A stretch of 60,000 nt of DNA from Cristatella mucedo (lineage: Eukaryota > Bryozoa > Phylactolaemata > Cristatellidae): NCBI GenBank assembly GCA_009760855.2, contig WPIO01000006.1, positions 11,701,501-11,761,500 on the forward strand. The letters run 5' to 3'. The notes beneath the pieces were generated by a model. The model saw only the letters and a list, made by a program, of their open reading frames with translations, was not told the origin of the DNA and ran no database searches. This document shows, piece after piece, positions 1-10,869 of the stretch. Each line of letters begins with the position of its first letter. Within the stretch, counting starts at the first letter, position 1. Position numbers and translations under genes: made by a program.

Positions 1-1215
1 CACGTGGCGACACACACAGCTGACCCCGATTTCAATGCTGTGGCCCTCGCTGTCACCATGCAGTCGGGCAATCTGCAGACTTAGTTTCTCAACAGCAAGT
101 TTCACTCGTTCCATTGCCTTGAGATGAGTTTTGACAGCGTCAAAATCCAATGTCTCAGTCATTTCCTTATTTCCTTGAATTCGGCTAGTGTCTCACGGAT
201 GGCGACTTCCGTCTTTACTAGTGGCTCTGTTGCTAGAATGGAGTTCCAGCTCGTTTTAGCGTCAATGTATAGTTCAATCTCGCGTCTAAGCTCAGCTTTT
301 ACTTTGAATTGTAAGAAATTATCAAGAAAAGCTTGCGTGATTTCCTGAGCAGATCGTGGTAATCGACGTCTCCTGATGTATCGTCACTGACCACTTCCAA
401 GGCCGTACCTGCTTCAAAATTGTCTATTTCATCAATTTCCATTATTAAATTTCATCACTAGCTAGGTTTAATTCGTCCATCTCAGTAATATTCTTGCACA
501 ATGCATACTCCAAGGTGCAGACCGTGGTTTAAGCATAGTTGTCCGATGATATCACTGTGGCTAATGCATTTCTTATTTAATGCAGCGCCGTCTAGAGTAG
601 ATCGTACGAAATCCCTCTCTATTGTTATTCCAAAACACTCAAATGCTGTTTATTAATTAGACCATATCGAGAGCAGTGCAAGAATAAAATATGTGAACCA
701 GATCCGTCTTGATTTTTGTTTTATCGCCGCTATCATTAATGTTGACTCCGAAGAATCAACGTCCTCTCGCGGTTGTATATTCATTCATCCACAGTATTGC
801 TAAACTGTACTCCTTTCCAAGTTTTCCCTTGGTGCCTGTAATCTTTTTTATTTCTCTTTTTCATGCACCAGCTTCATTCCGTCGCTTTTATTTGCCGGAA
901 GTTTAAATCCGTTCCGTGCGATGGATTGCCGTATGTACTTGTTTCTAGTGACATCGCTAGCCGATATTCCTGACAGTTGCAGAATCGGTAACAATCTACA
1001 GACTTTTTCGCTCCTGGAAATCGGCCATAGTTTTTTTTCTCTCATTGCTCATGGGCTCTTCCTTGAATGTAAACCCTCCAGCAGGTTTATCAAAATCAAT
1101 TCCACGTATTTGCAGATGATTCTTCAACGTTGTCATGGAGTTATCAGAACATTTGATTATTTTATTTCATCGTTCACATTGACCTTTAAGCTCTTCTATA
1201 ATTAAACTATTTCGC
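1..1215 (-). pseudogene. Relic of a BED-finger hAT-family DNA transposase
   Basis: On the minus strand, broken reading frames follow the order of hAT transposases. A BED-type zinc-finger tail lies near 1195-1090: Cys, a stop at 1167-1169 where the second Cys should be, then KCSDNSMTTLKNHL. Next comes a degraded middle with an open stretch at 848-1045, then a block near 645-480 ending in QLCLNHGLHLGVCIVQ, like the hAT 'Q-L-C-x-N-H-x-L-H-L' region. An acidic stretch near 445-370 follows, and then IELYIDAKTSWNSIL near 290-240, like the hAT 'D-x-K-T-R-W-N-S' block. The frame breaks several times, including an overlapping ATGA near 125. It runs off the left edge. The family call rests on motif memory. 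It is clearly non-functional. Confidence 0.7.
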
Positions 1216-1313
1216 TTTGCGGCGTATTCTCAAACCAAAGACATGGCTGAAAAGAGCATCACTCGTGCGCTCCGAGGCTGTTGCCGGCGCTGAGCAGATG
1301 TGCCAGTTCGGCC

Positions 1314-1530
1314 GGCGTTAAGAGAGTTTTCTATAATCTATACTCAGAGCCTTAGCGGCTTTTTGTATCCATATGGCAGCCAACAGACTTCATCTCACAA
1401 AAAAAAGAAATTGAGAAGCCTACACGAGTCATAAGAGCAGTTGAGATTGTTAGTAGCATGGAAGTAACAGCTCAAACTGCTGGAAATGATGTGCCACAGT
1501 CGGCAGCATGAGAATAGATGTCGTTGCCTG
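1314..1530 (-). mobile_element. L2-A LINE 3' fragment, minus strand
   Basis: The reverse complement matches the L2-A 3' region (end of the RT reading frame and start of the 3' UTR) seen at 43490-43690. It is diverged and 5'-truncated. It sits exactly at the left limit of the recognisable GMPPB duplication. Confidence 0.75.
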
Positions 1531-1589
1531 TTCCCAACTGGCGCTAGAGTAGGGGCACAATAATGACCTATACAATTCCTTAGCTTGTA

Positions 1590-1940
1590 GACTGTTTTCG
1601 ACAGAGGCTATTGCTCTGCGTTCCCTGGACTGCGGAACTCACTTCCACAATTTCTAAGGTAAGACATATTCTCTCCTTCAGCGAATTGAGGCACATTCTT
1701 TCCAGCCGACCTGAGCTGCTACTTCTATGCTACTCACTCTCTCGAATGCCCACCTGACCAAGCTATGCTTATCGCTTTCTCGTTTTTGCTTGAGATAGAA
1801 ACTGGTGGCTACGGTCTGCACACTGACAGCTACTCAGGCGACGACTGCCCATTGAAAACTACAAGTTAATAGCCACTTAGTCCCTACGGCTTTTCGAAGT
1901 TACAGATTGAGATACATACAGTTAGGTCCGTTAGTCCCTG
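1590..1940 (+). mobile_element. Old L2-A-like LINE relic shared by both duplicated blocks
   Basis: Diverged C-terminal RT and 3' UTR sequence resembles L2-A ('ctgagctgctacttctatgc', then 'agttacagattgagataca'). The same relic with the same right flank occurs at 32430-32775, so it was inserted before the duplication. Confidence 0.7.
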
Positions 1941-2443
1941 AAATTGCCCAAGCAACAGTAATAGCATGCATAGTCTGACGATTCTCTCACCCACCAGTAT
2001 GATTGATCATTTTTGTTGATTTAATGGATATGCACCATCTTCGGTATATCAGTCTGACTGTCTGTTGTGTGCAAAGTTACCCGTATACAATTCATCGGGT
2101 TATTTCAAATCTACCCATACTCTTTTAGTCAGCCGTTGATCTATTCCTAGCGGTCGTCTACACACACTTATCCCATCAACATTGACTACGAATGATCCAC
2201 GCTGTCTGGATACGGTAGTCGCAGCGAAAAAAGGTTCAACGGCAATAAGCGAGGCTCTGCAGTGATTCAGGAAGTTGTTTATGTGGTTCGCAGTAAAGTG
2301 AGAATGTAACAGGTTCTGTCGTGAACTTGCAAGCTGCCAGCAGTGCATGCCAAGTGTGATGGTCTGGTCTATGGCCTCCTGAGTGCTGCTTCATCTTTCT
2401 TCTAGGGCTGCTCACTGACAATATATCCACATCTTATTCTTAG

Positions 2444-2524
2444 TTGAGATTTACCTCAATCGAAAAAGAAAAAAAATTCCACTCATGGCCAACGGTGAGC
2501 AGCTGTATGCTATGGAGCTGCAAG
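2444..2524 (+). pseudogene. GMPPB pseudogene exon 6 relic
   Basis: Matches intact exon 6 (33391-33469) but is 81 nt rather than 79, because an A-rich stretch after the 'SIEKE' codons shifts the frame. The acceptor 'ttcttag' survives. The donor GTAAGC of the intact gene is ACTTTC here. Confidence 0.85.
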
Positions 2525-3135
2525 ACTTTCAGTTTTGAGTTGGTGCCTCCTAATCTGTGTGTCTCATTTTCTGGGTGCCCCAGTGTCATAAACAGAAGTA
2601 ACTTCTGGCTCGCTAACCGGTCCTGACAAATAGGAAGAGAGTCCGCTTGGACCCTTTAGAAACTGAGCGTAAGATTTAATTTCGTCCGTTTATAAAAATA
2701 CGGAAAGCTATTAATTGAAGTATTTTTTCCACATATAAAGATTTTGCTACATAAAGACAAAGCTGGACGATTGCCTCTTGATTAAGTGAGGTCAGCGGAC
2801 ACTCAGCGCCGCCTGCCTAACCAAACTTGGAATTTCCTCTGACTGTTTGCTGGCATATATTTTAAAGGTGACGCGTCCCGTGAACGGAAGCCACTACTGA
2901 TTCGCTAGAGGGTGCTGAGCAATGGAAAGCGAGCCCGCAAAATTTGCGCGAATAAATAAAAGTTACAAAGGGCATTCTCATCTTTGAAATTACAAAACAA
3001 CAATAGGAATGAATCCCTATACTTTTAATGCTAGTGTATATTTCACACAAACAGAGATTTGCCATAACCAGTGGGAAAAATCAGCTTGAATATAAACGCG
3101 AATGGCAAAATAAGCTCTCATTTTGAAACTTGATT

Positions 3136-4465
3136 TAATAATAACAATAATAATGCACTTGATAAAGTGCCCTCTGAGAACTCAATCTCTTTCTAGGCGC
3201 TTCACATTTGCTGCAAAGGGAAGCGCGATTGAATGGTGAGTAATATTGTGCTTGATAAACATGAATAACTTGATAAGGGGTGACTTGCAGAGGGTCAGCA
3301 TGCAAATGTGGTCAGTGGCAGCATGCACAGTGTCAGCACGTATAAGCACATGAAGAACGAATCGCAGGGATCCGCTAAATACTGTCCTAAATAGGTGTGT
3401 TTTCAAGTTCTTTTTAAATGTAGTCAAGTCAGGGGATGTTCTGACGCAAATCGGAAGTGAGTTCAGGGCTTTGGGAGCATACGAGCTAAATGCACGGTCT
3501 CCAAAGGATCTGGGGTTTGTACGAGGTATTGGTAAAAGGTTGGATTCCGAAAAGCGGGTGGTGCGATGCTTGGCCTGGTGGAGGACTAGATCTGAGAGAT
3601 AGGCTGGAGCCAAAGAATGAAGTGACCTAAAAGTGAGCGACAAAACTTTGAAGTCGATCCGTTGCTTGACTGGTAGCCAGTGCAGGTCGGCGAGAAGTGG
3701 TATGATGTTGCAACTGCGACGCCCACGACAGACAAGCCTAGCTGCGGAGTTTTGCACCATCTGCAATCGCCTGATTGCACATGCCGGTAGGACAGCAAGC
3801 AATGAGTTATAGAAGTCGAGACGGGATGTCACAAATGCACGGACCAACTTAGACGTGGTATCCCTATCTAAACAAGCCCGACTTTTAGCAATATCATGTA
3901 GCTGAAAGTAGGCAGACTTGACTGTGGAGCTGATGTGGTCCTCTAATGAGAAGTCACTTTGGAACATGTCACCTAGATTTCGAGCAGATTCAACAGGAGA
4001 TATGCTGGGAAAGCCAATTTTGAGCGTCAGCCTTTCCAATTTCTGAATCAAACTGGGTTTTCCCATAACTAGTATGTTAATTTAATTATCGTTTAGTTTT
4101 AGAAAATTTGCTGCCATTCATGTGCGGATGTCATTAATACATGCAGCAAGTGTGTTGAGAGAATTTGAGGTGCTCGAAGGCTGGGAGGGATGAAAGCAAA
4201 GGTACAACTGAGTGTCATCCGCATAGAAGTGAAAGCCTAGATTGTGCTTGGCAATCACATCAGCAAGAGGGAGAGTATAAACCATGAAAAGAACCGGACC
4301 TAGCACCGAGCCCTGAGGTACTCCATATTTCAGAGGTACTTCAGATGATCTTCGTCCATTCACGTCAATACTCTGGGCTCTCCCACTGAGATAGGACCTG
4401 AACCATTGCAGAGCAGTGCCGGTGATGCCCAGGCGAGGTGAGAGGTGCTGTAGAAGAACTGGTTT
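3136..4465 (-). mobile_element. L2-B LINE, 5'-truncated, minus strand (RT plus 3' end)
   Basis: On the minus strand the element starts inside the RT domain (near 4460, 'ALQWF'-type segment). It continues through PQGSVLGPVLF and the catalytic box FHFYADDTQLYL (within 4118-4363), then a 294-codon open stretch (4066-3182) covering the thumb and the C-terminal HWLPVKQRIDFK region. The frame is broken near 4080-4118. It ends with the L2-B hairpin (AAAGTGCC-type stem) and an ATT tail near 3136-3165. The same element occupies the matching place in the other duplicated block (34690-35830), so it predates the duplication. Confidence 0.9.
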
Positions 4466-5644
4466 CTTTGGGAAAAGATAAACATTAAGAAATTACCAAA
4501 CAGTGAAACAGTACCAAATGTAGAATCAGATAAAAAGATTGCAAAGCGCACTGTTAGTGCGAATAATGACGCTTCAGAAACGCATGTAAAGAATTGTTAT
4601 CATATAAGTCTCAGTAAAATTTCCTCTGTCCTGCTCAGCAGTCAACGCACTCCAGAGAACTTGTCACTTTTTGCTAGTGTTTACTTTGCGTGGATACTGT
4701 ATACAAAGGGTCCCACTAACTGAGCATGATTTAGTTCATGGTACGAACCAAGGGTTCCAGTAACATATCCTGAATGTCTTCTCGTGAGATTTTGCCTGAC
4801 GGTGTAAGCATGATGCCTGTATGACGTTTTATGGTTGTTTAAGCATTATACCTTGTATTAACCCGGGTAATCAATCCTCTGCTATTGCTTCTCTTGCAAC
4901 AAGTAGTCAAGTGTCTGTATGAACATTTAGGTCTCTTTGTGTGCTATGCACGTAAGCCTATTATCGTCATCGATCGATTACTATTAGTTATGCTGTGCAG
5001 CTGCAACTCCATGCATGTCAGAGGGAGTGTACTTCGTTTGAGTTTAGTGGGCTAGCAGTCTTCTTTTTAGACTTGGGAGATCGCCTTCGAAATGAAGCCA
5101 CTAGTAGCAGGCATTAATTTGATAGTGGGGTTAAGCATTGAGCGGAGGATGAGGAGTCCAGTACGCCTACTGCCAACGGTCTCCTGACCCTATGACCCTC
5201 CGTGTCTGGCTTTAAGTACTGCATGTAAATATCACGTGCACTAATGTAGATCTCGATGCTAATTCAACTTTAAAAATTAGCACTTGACAACTATAGTTTG
5301 TAAATATTCTTTGACGGTCCCTTGCACAGGCTTTTTACTATCATCTCAGAAATTCGCACATTTTGTACTGGGACATTGTCGTATAGCAATGCTGTCATTA
5401 AACCTGGCAAAGGGCAATGCCGGACTTCCAAAACTAAAAATTTTTCATTAAATTACACCCCTATTCAGAAAACAGTGTCAAGCCGTTGTGTACTGCGTGC
5501 ATAACAATGGTAGCTCCAGTACATCTGTAGCTATCACTGCTATCCGCTAGACGTTGCTGCTGCTGTGAATATTGCACGGCATTACTCTAAATGTGTGCTA
5601 TTTAAAAATTCATTGACAGTGTGCAGGAAAATTTGCCTCTGTAG

Positions 5645-5772
5645 GTTAATGGACGGATGTTAGTCAGCCTAAAGAATTCCTCACCGGAATGTGCATGCAC
5701 TTACACTTTTTGAGGCAGAAGCATCCCCAGCTGCCTCACAAAGGTCCTGAAATTGTTGGTAATGTTCTTGTG
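5645..5772 (+). pseudogene. GMPPB pseudogene exon 7 relic with stop
   Basis: Same length as intact exon 7 (128 nt), with 15 differences by hand count. TAA at 5647-5649 replaces the Tyr215 codon TAC. Met217 became Thr and Gly220 became Ser; Asp218 is kept. Acceptor 'ctgtag' and donor 'gtaagg' are intact. Confidence 0.92.
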
Positions 5773-5849
5773 GTAAGGGGGTATGGTTACTGAAGCAGTA
5801 GCGGCTGTGAGTTGCAGTGCTCGATACTGACGGACATTGCATGCTATAG

Positions 5850-6032
5850 GATCCAAGTGCCAAGATTGGGCAAAACTGTCTGATTGGTCCTGACGTCGTC
5901 CTTGGTGCAGACGTCGTCGTCGAAGACGGAGTATGCATCAAGCGTAGCACGCTGCTTCGTGGGTCACGTGTGCACTCATGCTCGTGGCTCAACTCCTGTG
6001 TGATTGGCTGGCGGAGCATGGTTGGCAAATGG
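5850..6032 (+). pseudogene. GMPPB pseudogene exon 8 relic, still open
   Basis: 183 nt with no stop or indel and 18 differences from intact exon 8. By codon, 9 changes are silent and 6 alter the residue. Encodes the start of the left-handed beta-helix ([10 protein letters not shown]...). Flanked by AG and GTAAGA. Confidence 0.92.
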
Positions 6033-6408
6033 GTAAGAGGCTGCCCGGATCGCAAGGGGATCGCAAGAGTTGGCCTGAAGTAGAAAGGTGCCTGCGTTTG
6101 ACCGTGAGCCAGCAGTGTCGTGTGAGAGCTCTGAGAATGCTTACATCTGTTTATTAGGCAGAAGCTTCAGGTAGAAGTCATGCTGCCTTTTGATACTTGA
6201 CTTCAAGCTTAGCAGATAAGAGAAATATTTTACTGAGCATTTACCAAATTCTTGCTGCATGTTGCGCACCGAGCCGGTTTAGCTCTCGCGATAACGCCTC
6301 AGCTATTTTTGTGTTAGCAGCTGGAGTTCTTTAGAGGACCATGATTATAAGCTGTGTGTCTCGGCCATTTTCTTTTACCCCAAACAATCATACACTAGTT
6401 TGTTTCAG

Positions 6409-6540
6409 GTCCGTTTGGAGAATATCACTGTACTGGGCGAAGATGGTGAAGTAAGGAATGAGATATACATTAACGGCGGTCTCGTGTGGCCACACAAGTC
6501 TACAGATGACTCAGTTCCAGAGCCGAAGATCATACTTTGA
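6409..6540 (+). pseudogene. GMPPB pseudogene exon 9 relic, still open
   Basis: 132 nt including the TGA stop, ending VPEPKIIL where the intact gene ends VPEPKIIM. 23 differences; 10 altered and 7 silent codons, so constraint looks relaxed compared with exon 8. Acceptor 'tgtttcag' is retained. Confidence 0.92.
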
Positions 6541-8345
6541 ATCAAGTTTCAGGGAGTTCCTTGGTTCGACATGTTTAAAAGCTACCGCTCAATAACTCTA
6601 CATACCAGTAGAATGTTCTTTGTCAACATACGTTTGAGCATTAAGTTCTGCTGGTCTGTTTTGTACTTGCACGTGCAAGCGTCTCCTTTAGGCTTCCGGT
6701 TCGCTGTGCAGGTGTACTGTCCTCGTGATTGGCTAGGTTGTTCAAAGCCTTCCAACACGGATGTGTATTTCAATTGTGCATGATTTGCGAGGTGCATGTA
6801 TTTGGTTAGTGGCCTGGTGACTGAAGCAAATTCGATGAGGCATCTTGGCTCAGTGGCCAACAAGGCAGCACATTCTGCTTTGGTTCAGAACGAGAGCACT
6901 GCTGTGCCCAGCGTTCGGTCGAGGTTTGGGAAGGATAAAAGTGTTTTTTTTTTCGGGTCATTGAGACCCACTTTCATCTCTTTCCTTGCGCGTCTATGGC
7001 CCAAGAGCATTCGAGTTGAATTTTTCACAGTGGCCTCAGGCATGTTTGACGTCTCACCTTTTGTCCATTGCTGCTATTTTGTTCCTTACCTTTTTCTGGC
7101 TGCCTGCATTTCTATGTGCTTGTTTCACAGCGACAAAGTTTTGCAGCCGAAAGGCAAGCTTGTCACCGGTTCTCTGAATTTGTTTAATCGCTGTCACAAT
7201 ATCCATTTTTATCAGCAGATAATTGTTTTTGGCGGATGCAGTGCCACTGACAATTAGGTTTACTTGCAAGTGCTGTAGTTAGAAACTTATGTACCTGCTC
7301 AACAGTGAGGTTCCCAACGAGGCGGCACGGATGCTCTGACATCCAAGTGTTTGAACTGAATGTATCAAGCACTTCTTCGCTGCAGATGCTGTGCTTGACA
7401 GCCCTGTTTTCCATGGTATTTATTTCGCCTAGCTAAACTACTGCAGCTACATATGAAGGCATTTGACCGCCAGGCCGTAGCTGGTTGTGACCTGTTAGCC
7501 AGGCAATTTATCAAAGTAAGGCGTGTGTCATCAATAACTCAGTTCATTGGATTACCTGATATGGTGAAGGATTTCTGAGCATCGAAGCAGGTTAAGCAAT
7601 GTCAAGTCCCCTCTGGCTCCTCAGCAGCTTGCAACGACTCTCGATTCTTTTATCCAAAGACGACGAAACTCGTTTTTCTGCCACCATCACTTTTTCTGCT
7701 GCGGTCGCGTTCGCAGCTGGATGACGATGACGCCCGGGGACCGTTTCATTACGACCACCAGCTCCGTGGCACATGTTCAGACTTTCTTGACTGCCTGCCC
7801 TAGATTTGAGCCTTCCTCGTCAGCATCGCTGTCCGTCCACTGTTCTTTGGTACGACTAGTCCAGACCGTCCTTTCTGGCTTCTTTTCCGACGTTACCGAA
7901 AGCATCATTGGAGCGTGTGGAGCTCAAAGTTGACTTGTAAAGCAAATAGATGCTTGCCAAGCAGCCTTAGGCGGTGTCGGATTCATCCATTAGTCGTATA
8001 TAGTAAGGGGGAGATAACTGGAAAGTCAACTAGATAACCGGAAAGTCAACTAGTAGAGCATGAGGAAGAGAGACAGAAAGAGAAAAGAAAAGAAAGACAG
8101 ATTGCTCGGAGCTTGTGGCCAAACGAGCGATTCCGTAACGGCTATAAGCAGCCGCCAAGTCGTGTACTATTTGTCACACCTTATGGACCCTAGGATAGGA
8201 TTTACTACTACCGAAGCACGGTCCATAGAAACGCGTTTAGGTTCGGGGCCGCCGAGCAAAAGTAACCATCTAGCGGTTCATTTAGTGAAAGTTGAAAATC
8301 AAGCTACAATTAGCATTAAAATAAGCTAACGAACCTTTCTTACGG
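6541..8345. other. Duplicated 3' flank of GMPPB, no gene recognised
   Basis: Collinear with 38928-40652 downstream of the intact gene. Short open stretches occur (for example 6796-7257) but they do not share a common reading frame with the other copy, so I do not call a gene. Confidence 0.6.
8013..8052. repeat. Short tandem duplication, 20 bp x 2
   Basis: 'ataactggaaagtcaactag' is followed directly by a copy with one change. The paralogous site near 40352-40375 has a single copy. Confidence 0.8.
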
Positions 8346-8349
8346 GATT

Positions 8350-8770
8350 ATGCGTATCTCAGCCTGTAACTCCACAAATTCATAAAGACAATGTGGGTGG
8401 TACGCAGGAGAATTTTGTATAGCGCACTCACAGCCTAAGCGGCTTTCGGTACACATTCGGTAGCCAACAGACTTCGTCTCACGCTACAAAGAGAAAGTGG
8501 GAAGCATAGCATAGTCAGGAGAGCAGTTGAGGTAGTGAGTAGCATAGAAGTAGCAGCTCAGGACTGCTGAAAAGAATGAGCCATAGTCGGCAGTAGGAGA
8601 GTAGTTGTCGTTGCGTAAGAATTGTGGAAGCGAGTTCCACAGTCAAGGACCTGCAGAGCTAAAGCTTCTGCCACCAACGGTCCTTAAGCGGAGGAATGGA
8701 ACAGCTAATTTATTGTCCACACAGGACCTGAGGGCGCGAAGAGGCTGAAACTGTTGCAGCAGTCCAGATA
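8350..8770 (-). mobile_element. L2-A LINE 3' fragment, minus strand
   Basis: The reverse complement reads from the 'CTGCTGCACCAGTTTCAGCC' part of the L2-A RT C-terminus through 'CCGCTTAGGCTGTGAGTGCGC' to the 3' UTR. It is absent from the paralogous position in the downstream block (near 40650), so it was inserted after the duplication. Confidence 0.85.
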
Positions 8771-10530
8771 TTTAATTAGCGTCTCTTTGCCAAAATCAAT
8801 TTTTACCATGATCTCTGAGGCCAAAGTCCCGATGCTTTGAGTGGTGGGGTGAGCCAGGTACTGGCTGGATCGGGAGGACAGCCATTAATCTCCATTCGGC
8901 AACCTGGCGGTTCTAGAGCAATAGTAGTGACATCTTAAAATGGCCCATGTCATTCTGGTACTTTTGGGCGGCCTCGTTTACATGGTGCTAGAATTTTCTT
9001 TGCTGACAGATAAAGATTTCTGCTGCACAGCGATGCGCTTATTGTACGCAGCTACAGACTCTACAAATGAGATGTACAACTTTTTGACCAGATCTACAGA
9101 GCAGTTGATGCCGGTATCTTTTTCGTGACGCCTAAGGGTTTTTAGAACAGAGCTCGGCAATTTTTCGCGATAGGGCTAAGCACGATTTTTTCAGGCAGCG
9201 AACCTTAAATTCCCACATGTTTATTCATTATTTCTCGCTAGACGAGATAATTAAGCCGTCAGCAGCTTTAGACTCTGCACAAATCGAGTATGCTGGTCTC
9301 TTTTAAAATGAGCTGGGAGCCCATCGGACCCAGGCCTACTTTCTCGATCAGCGCGGTTCTTAACGGGACGTGACGCAGGGGGGGGGGACCGAATAGGCCC
9401 GCTGGACCTTAAGCAGTAGCTTCTTCACGGTCTGTCTCTAAGACGCCCAAAGTGTCAGCTTTGAGCATCGCTACGATATACTGCTAATGGCATCGTAATG
9501 CGGCGCCATGAACAGCATCTTTTTCACGAGCAGGAAAGCCCCCTGGAGAGTGCTCGTAACTGTCGGCTATTTCCGAAACAGAATTAACAAGCACAGGACT
9601 GTGTGAAGTGACAAACAATAACAACGATTTCCTTATCCCTATTATTCTTATGATAAGAGTATCTCGTGGTGACTATACGTACTCAGGCACATGGCTACAC
9701 GTCTTTTTAGGTAAATTGGCTGCATTTGGAGGGAAGCAGGTCTAGTCTTGGCTTTTTTGACAATCAGGACAGGAAAATACGCTATTTGACATCGCTCTTT
9801 CGTTATCAGTCGATCCGGGCCACTCGAGTTCACGGTTTTGCCACTCAATTGAAAATTTTTTAGCTACGGGTCTGTAATTGGAACTTCAGATGATATGGGT
9901 CAGTAGTAGCTGCATAGACTGGCATAAACTCGTCGAGGAAGTAGCCTAATGACGAGATGATAATTTTTGTATTACCTGAACACATTCGTAGACTTATCTT
10001 CGTCTTGTCTCCTTAATTAGACCGCGTAGAAGGCTTGCATAGAGTTGCCTAGATGGTAACACAGAACTGCTAATTTACGACCGATATCCGAGACCTTGCC
10101 ACGTCCTGAAAGCGCTCTCTTAAGGAGATTGATTGGCATCGAGTAATCCCATCGGTCCCTATTGGCGCAGAATTACATAAACCCTCAATGTCAGTGACCG
10201 ATTCCGCTGCATGGAATGAATGGCTGTTTGTTCTCGTTGGCTGTGCAAGGAGCGAGTCCGCAGTCCCTCACCTCGCGACTAAGCCAGTAATCTTAGGAAA
10301 ACACTGTTGCTCTGGCCGTTTCAATAGCATCGCTTGACTTAATTTCTAAACGCAGTCTGCCGATTTAGTTAGATTTCTAACCGCACCGCCTGAGGCTCAG
10401 AGTCGCAGCGGACAGGAAGTCATCCCATTGTATAAGGGCTTGCTGTGAATGTGGTTACTTTGTAGGCTGACTCCGCTCTGACTGGTAGGCATATAGAAGG
10501 CAGTCAGGCCTATTCTGTCGGCGATCCGCT
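8771..10530. other. No gene recognised; duplicated flank up to about 10140
   Basis: From about 9040 to 10140 this is the diverged counterpart of 40780-44780. A run of nine G at 9379-9387 is present. I see no convincing coding sequence, and nothing recognisable between 10140 and 10530. Confidence 0.5.
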
Positions 10531-10869
10531 AGTACGGAGGTAGGCAAACTTTTCGGACCACTAGGCCATTTCAGGAGGTCAAGAAGGCGCACTAGGCCAG
10601 CAGAAACCACGCCCACTCCACCTGGCCGGTGGAGGAGGCGTAGCAAGACGAACAGACAAACAGTCGCAACGGTACACAGATGCATACGGCCATTGTATCT
10701 ATTTTCAGTGGACATTTCGACACCACCATCAGAACTTGTGTCTGTAGAGCTACCAAACACATTTTGATACGGCTAGAAATTACTGCAAGCGTTGCACACA
10801 GAGCTATATTGAGAGATCAAGGTAGCAAAAAAGAGAGGACATTGCATCGCAATCGCGAATTTTATTAGT

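Larger units (their letters stand above)
2444..6540 (+). pseudogene. GMPPB pseudogene, 3' half (exons 6-9)
   Basis: This is a diverged second copy of the 3' half of GMPPB, in the same orientation as the intact gene at 24123-38927. Four exon relics are present at 2444-2524, 5645-5772, 5850-6032 and 6409-6540. By hand count, identity to the intact exons is 113/128 (exon 7), 165/183 (exon 8) and 109/132 (exon 9). The copy cannot make the normal enzyme: exon 6 carries a 2-nt net insertion and has lost its GT donor, and exon 7 has TAA at the Tyr215 codon, just before the metal-binding Asp218 region. Exons 8 and 9 stay open and keep AG and GT signals, so a shorter transcript cannot be excluded. Exons 1-5 are not in the window to its left, where hAT and L2-A relics occupy the space. 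Confidence 0.92.
1545..10140. repeat. Duplicated block, copy 1 (direct repeat of about 32.43-44.78 kb)
   Basis: Collinear but diverged similarity to the downstream block appears at many points: 1590-2440 with 32435-33390, 2880-3130 with 34384-34640, 4560-5300 with 35870-36590, 5620-6540 with 36850-38927, 6796-8328 with 39190-40652, 9040-9200 with 40780-40900, 9300-9440 with 43760-43900, 9650-9850 with 44260-44430, and 9950-10140 with 44530-44780. The gaps are transposons private to one copy. The left limit is masked by repeats, so it is unknown whether exons 1-5 of this copy lie beyond the window. Confidence 0.85.

Noticed and set aside
90-200. Overlapping ATGA stop/start on the minus strand, like coupled prokaryotic or viral genes
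   Set aside because: Both sides read as consecutive parts of one hAT transposase, so the overlap is a frameshift in a relic.
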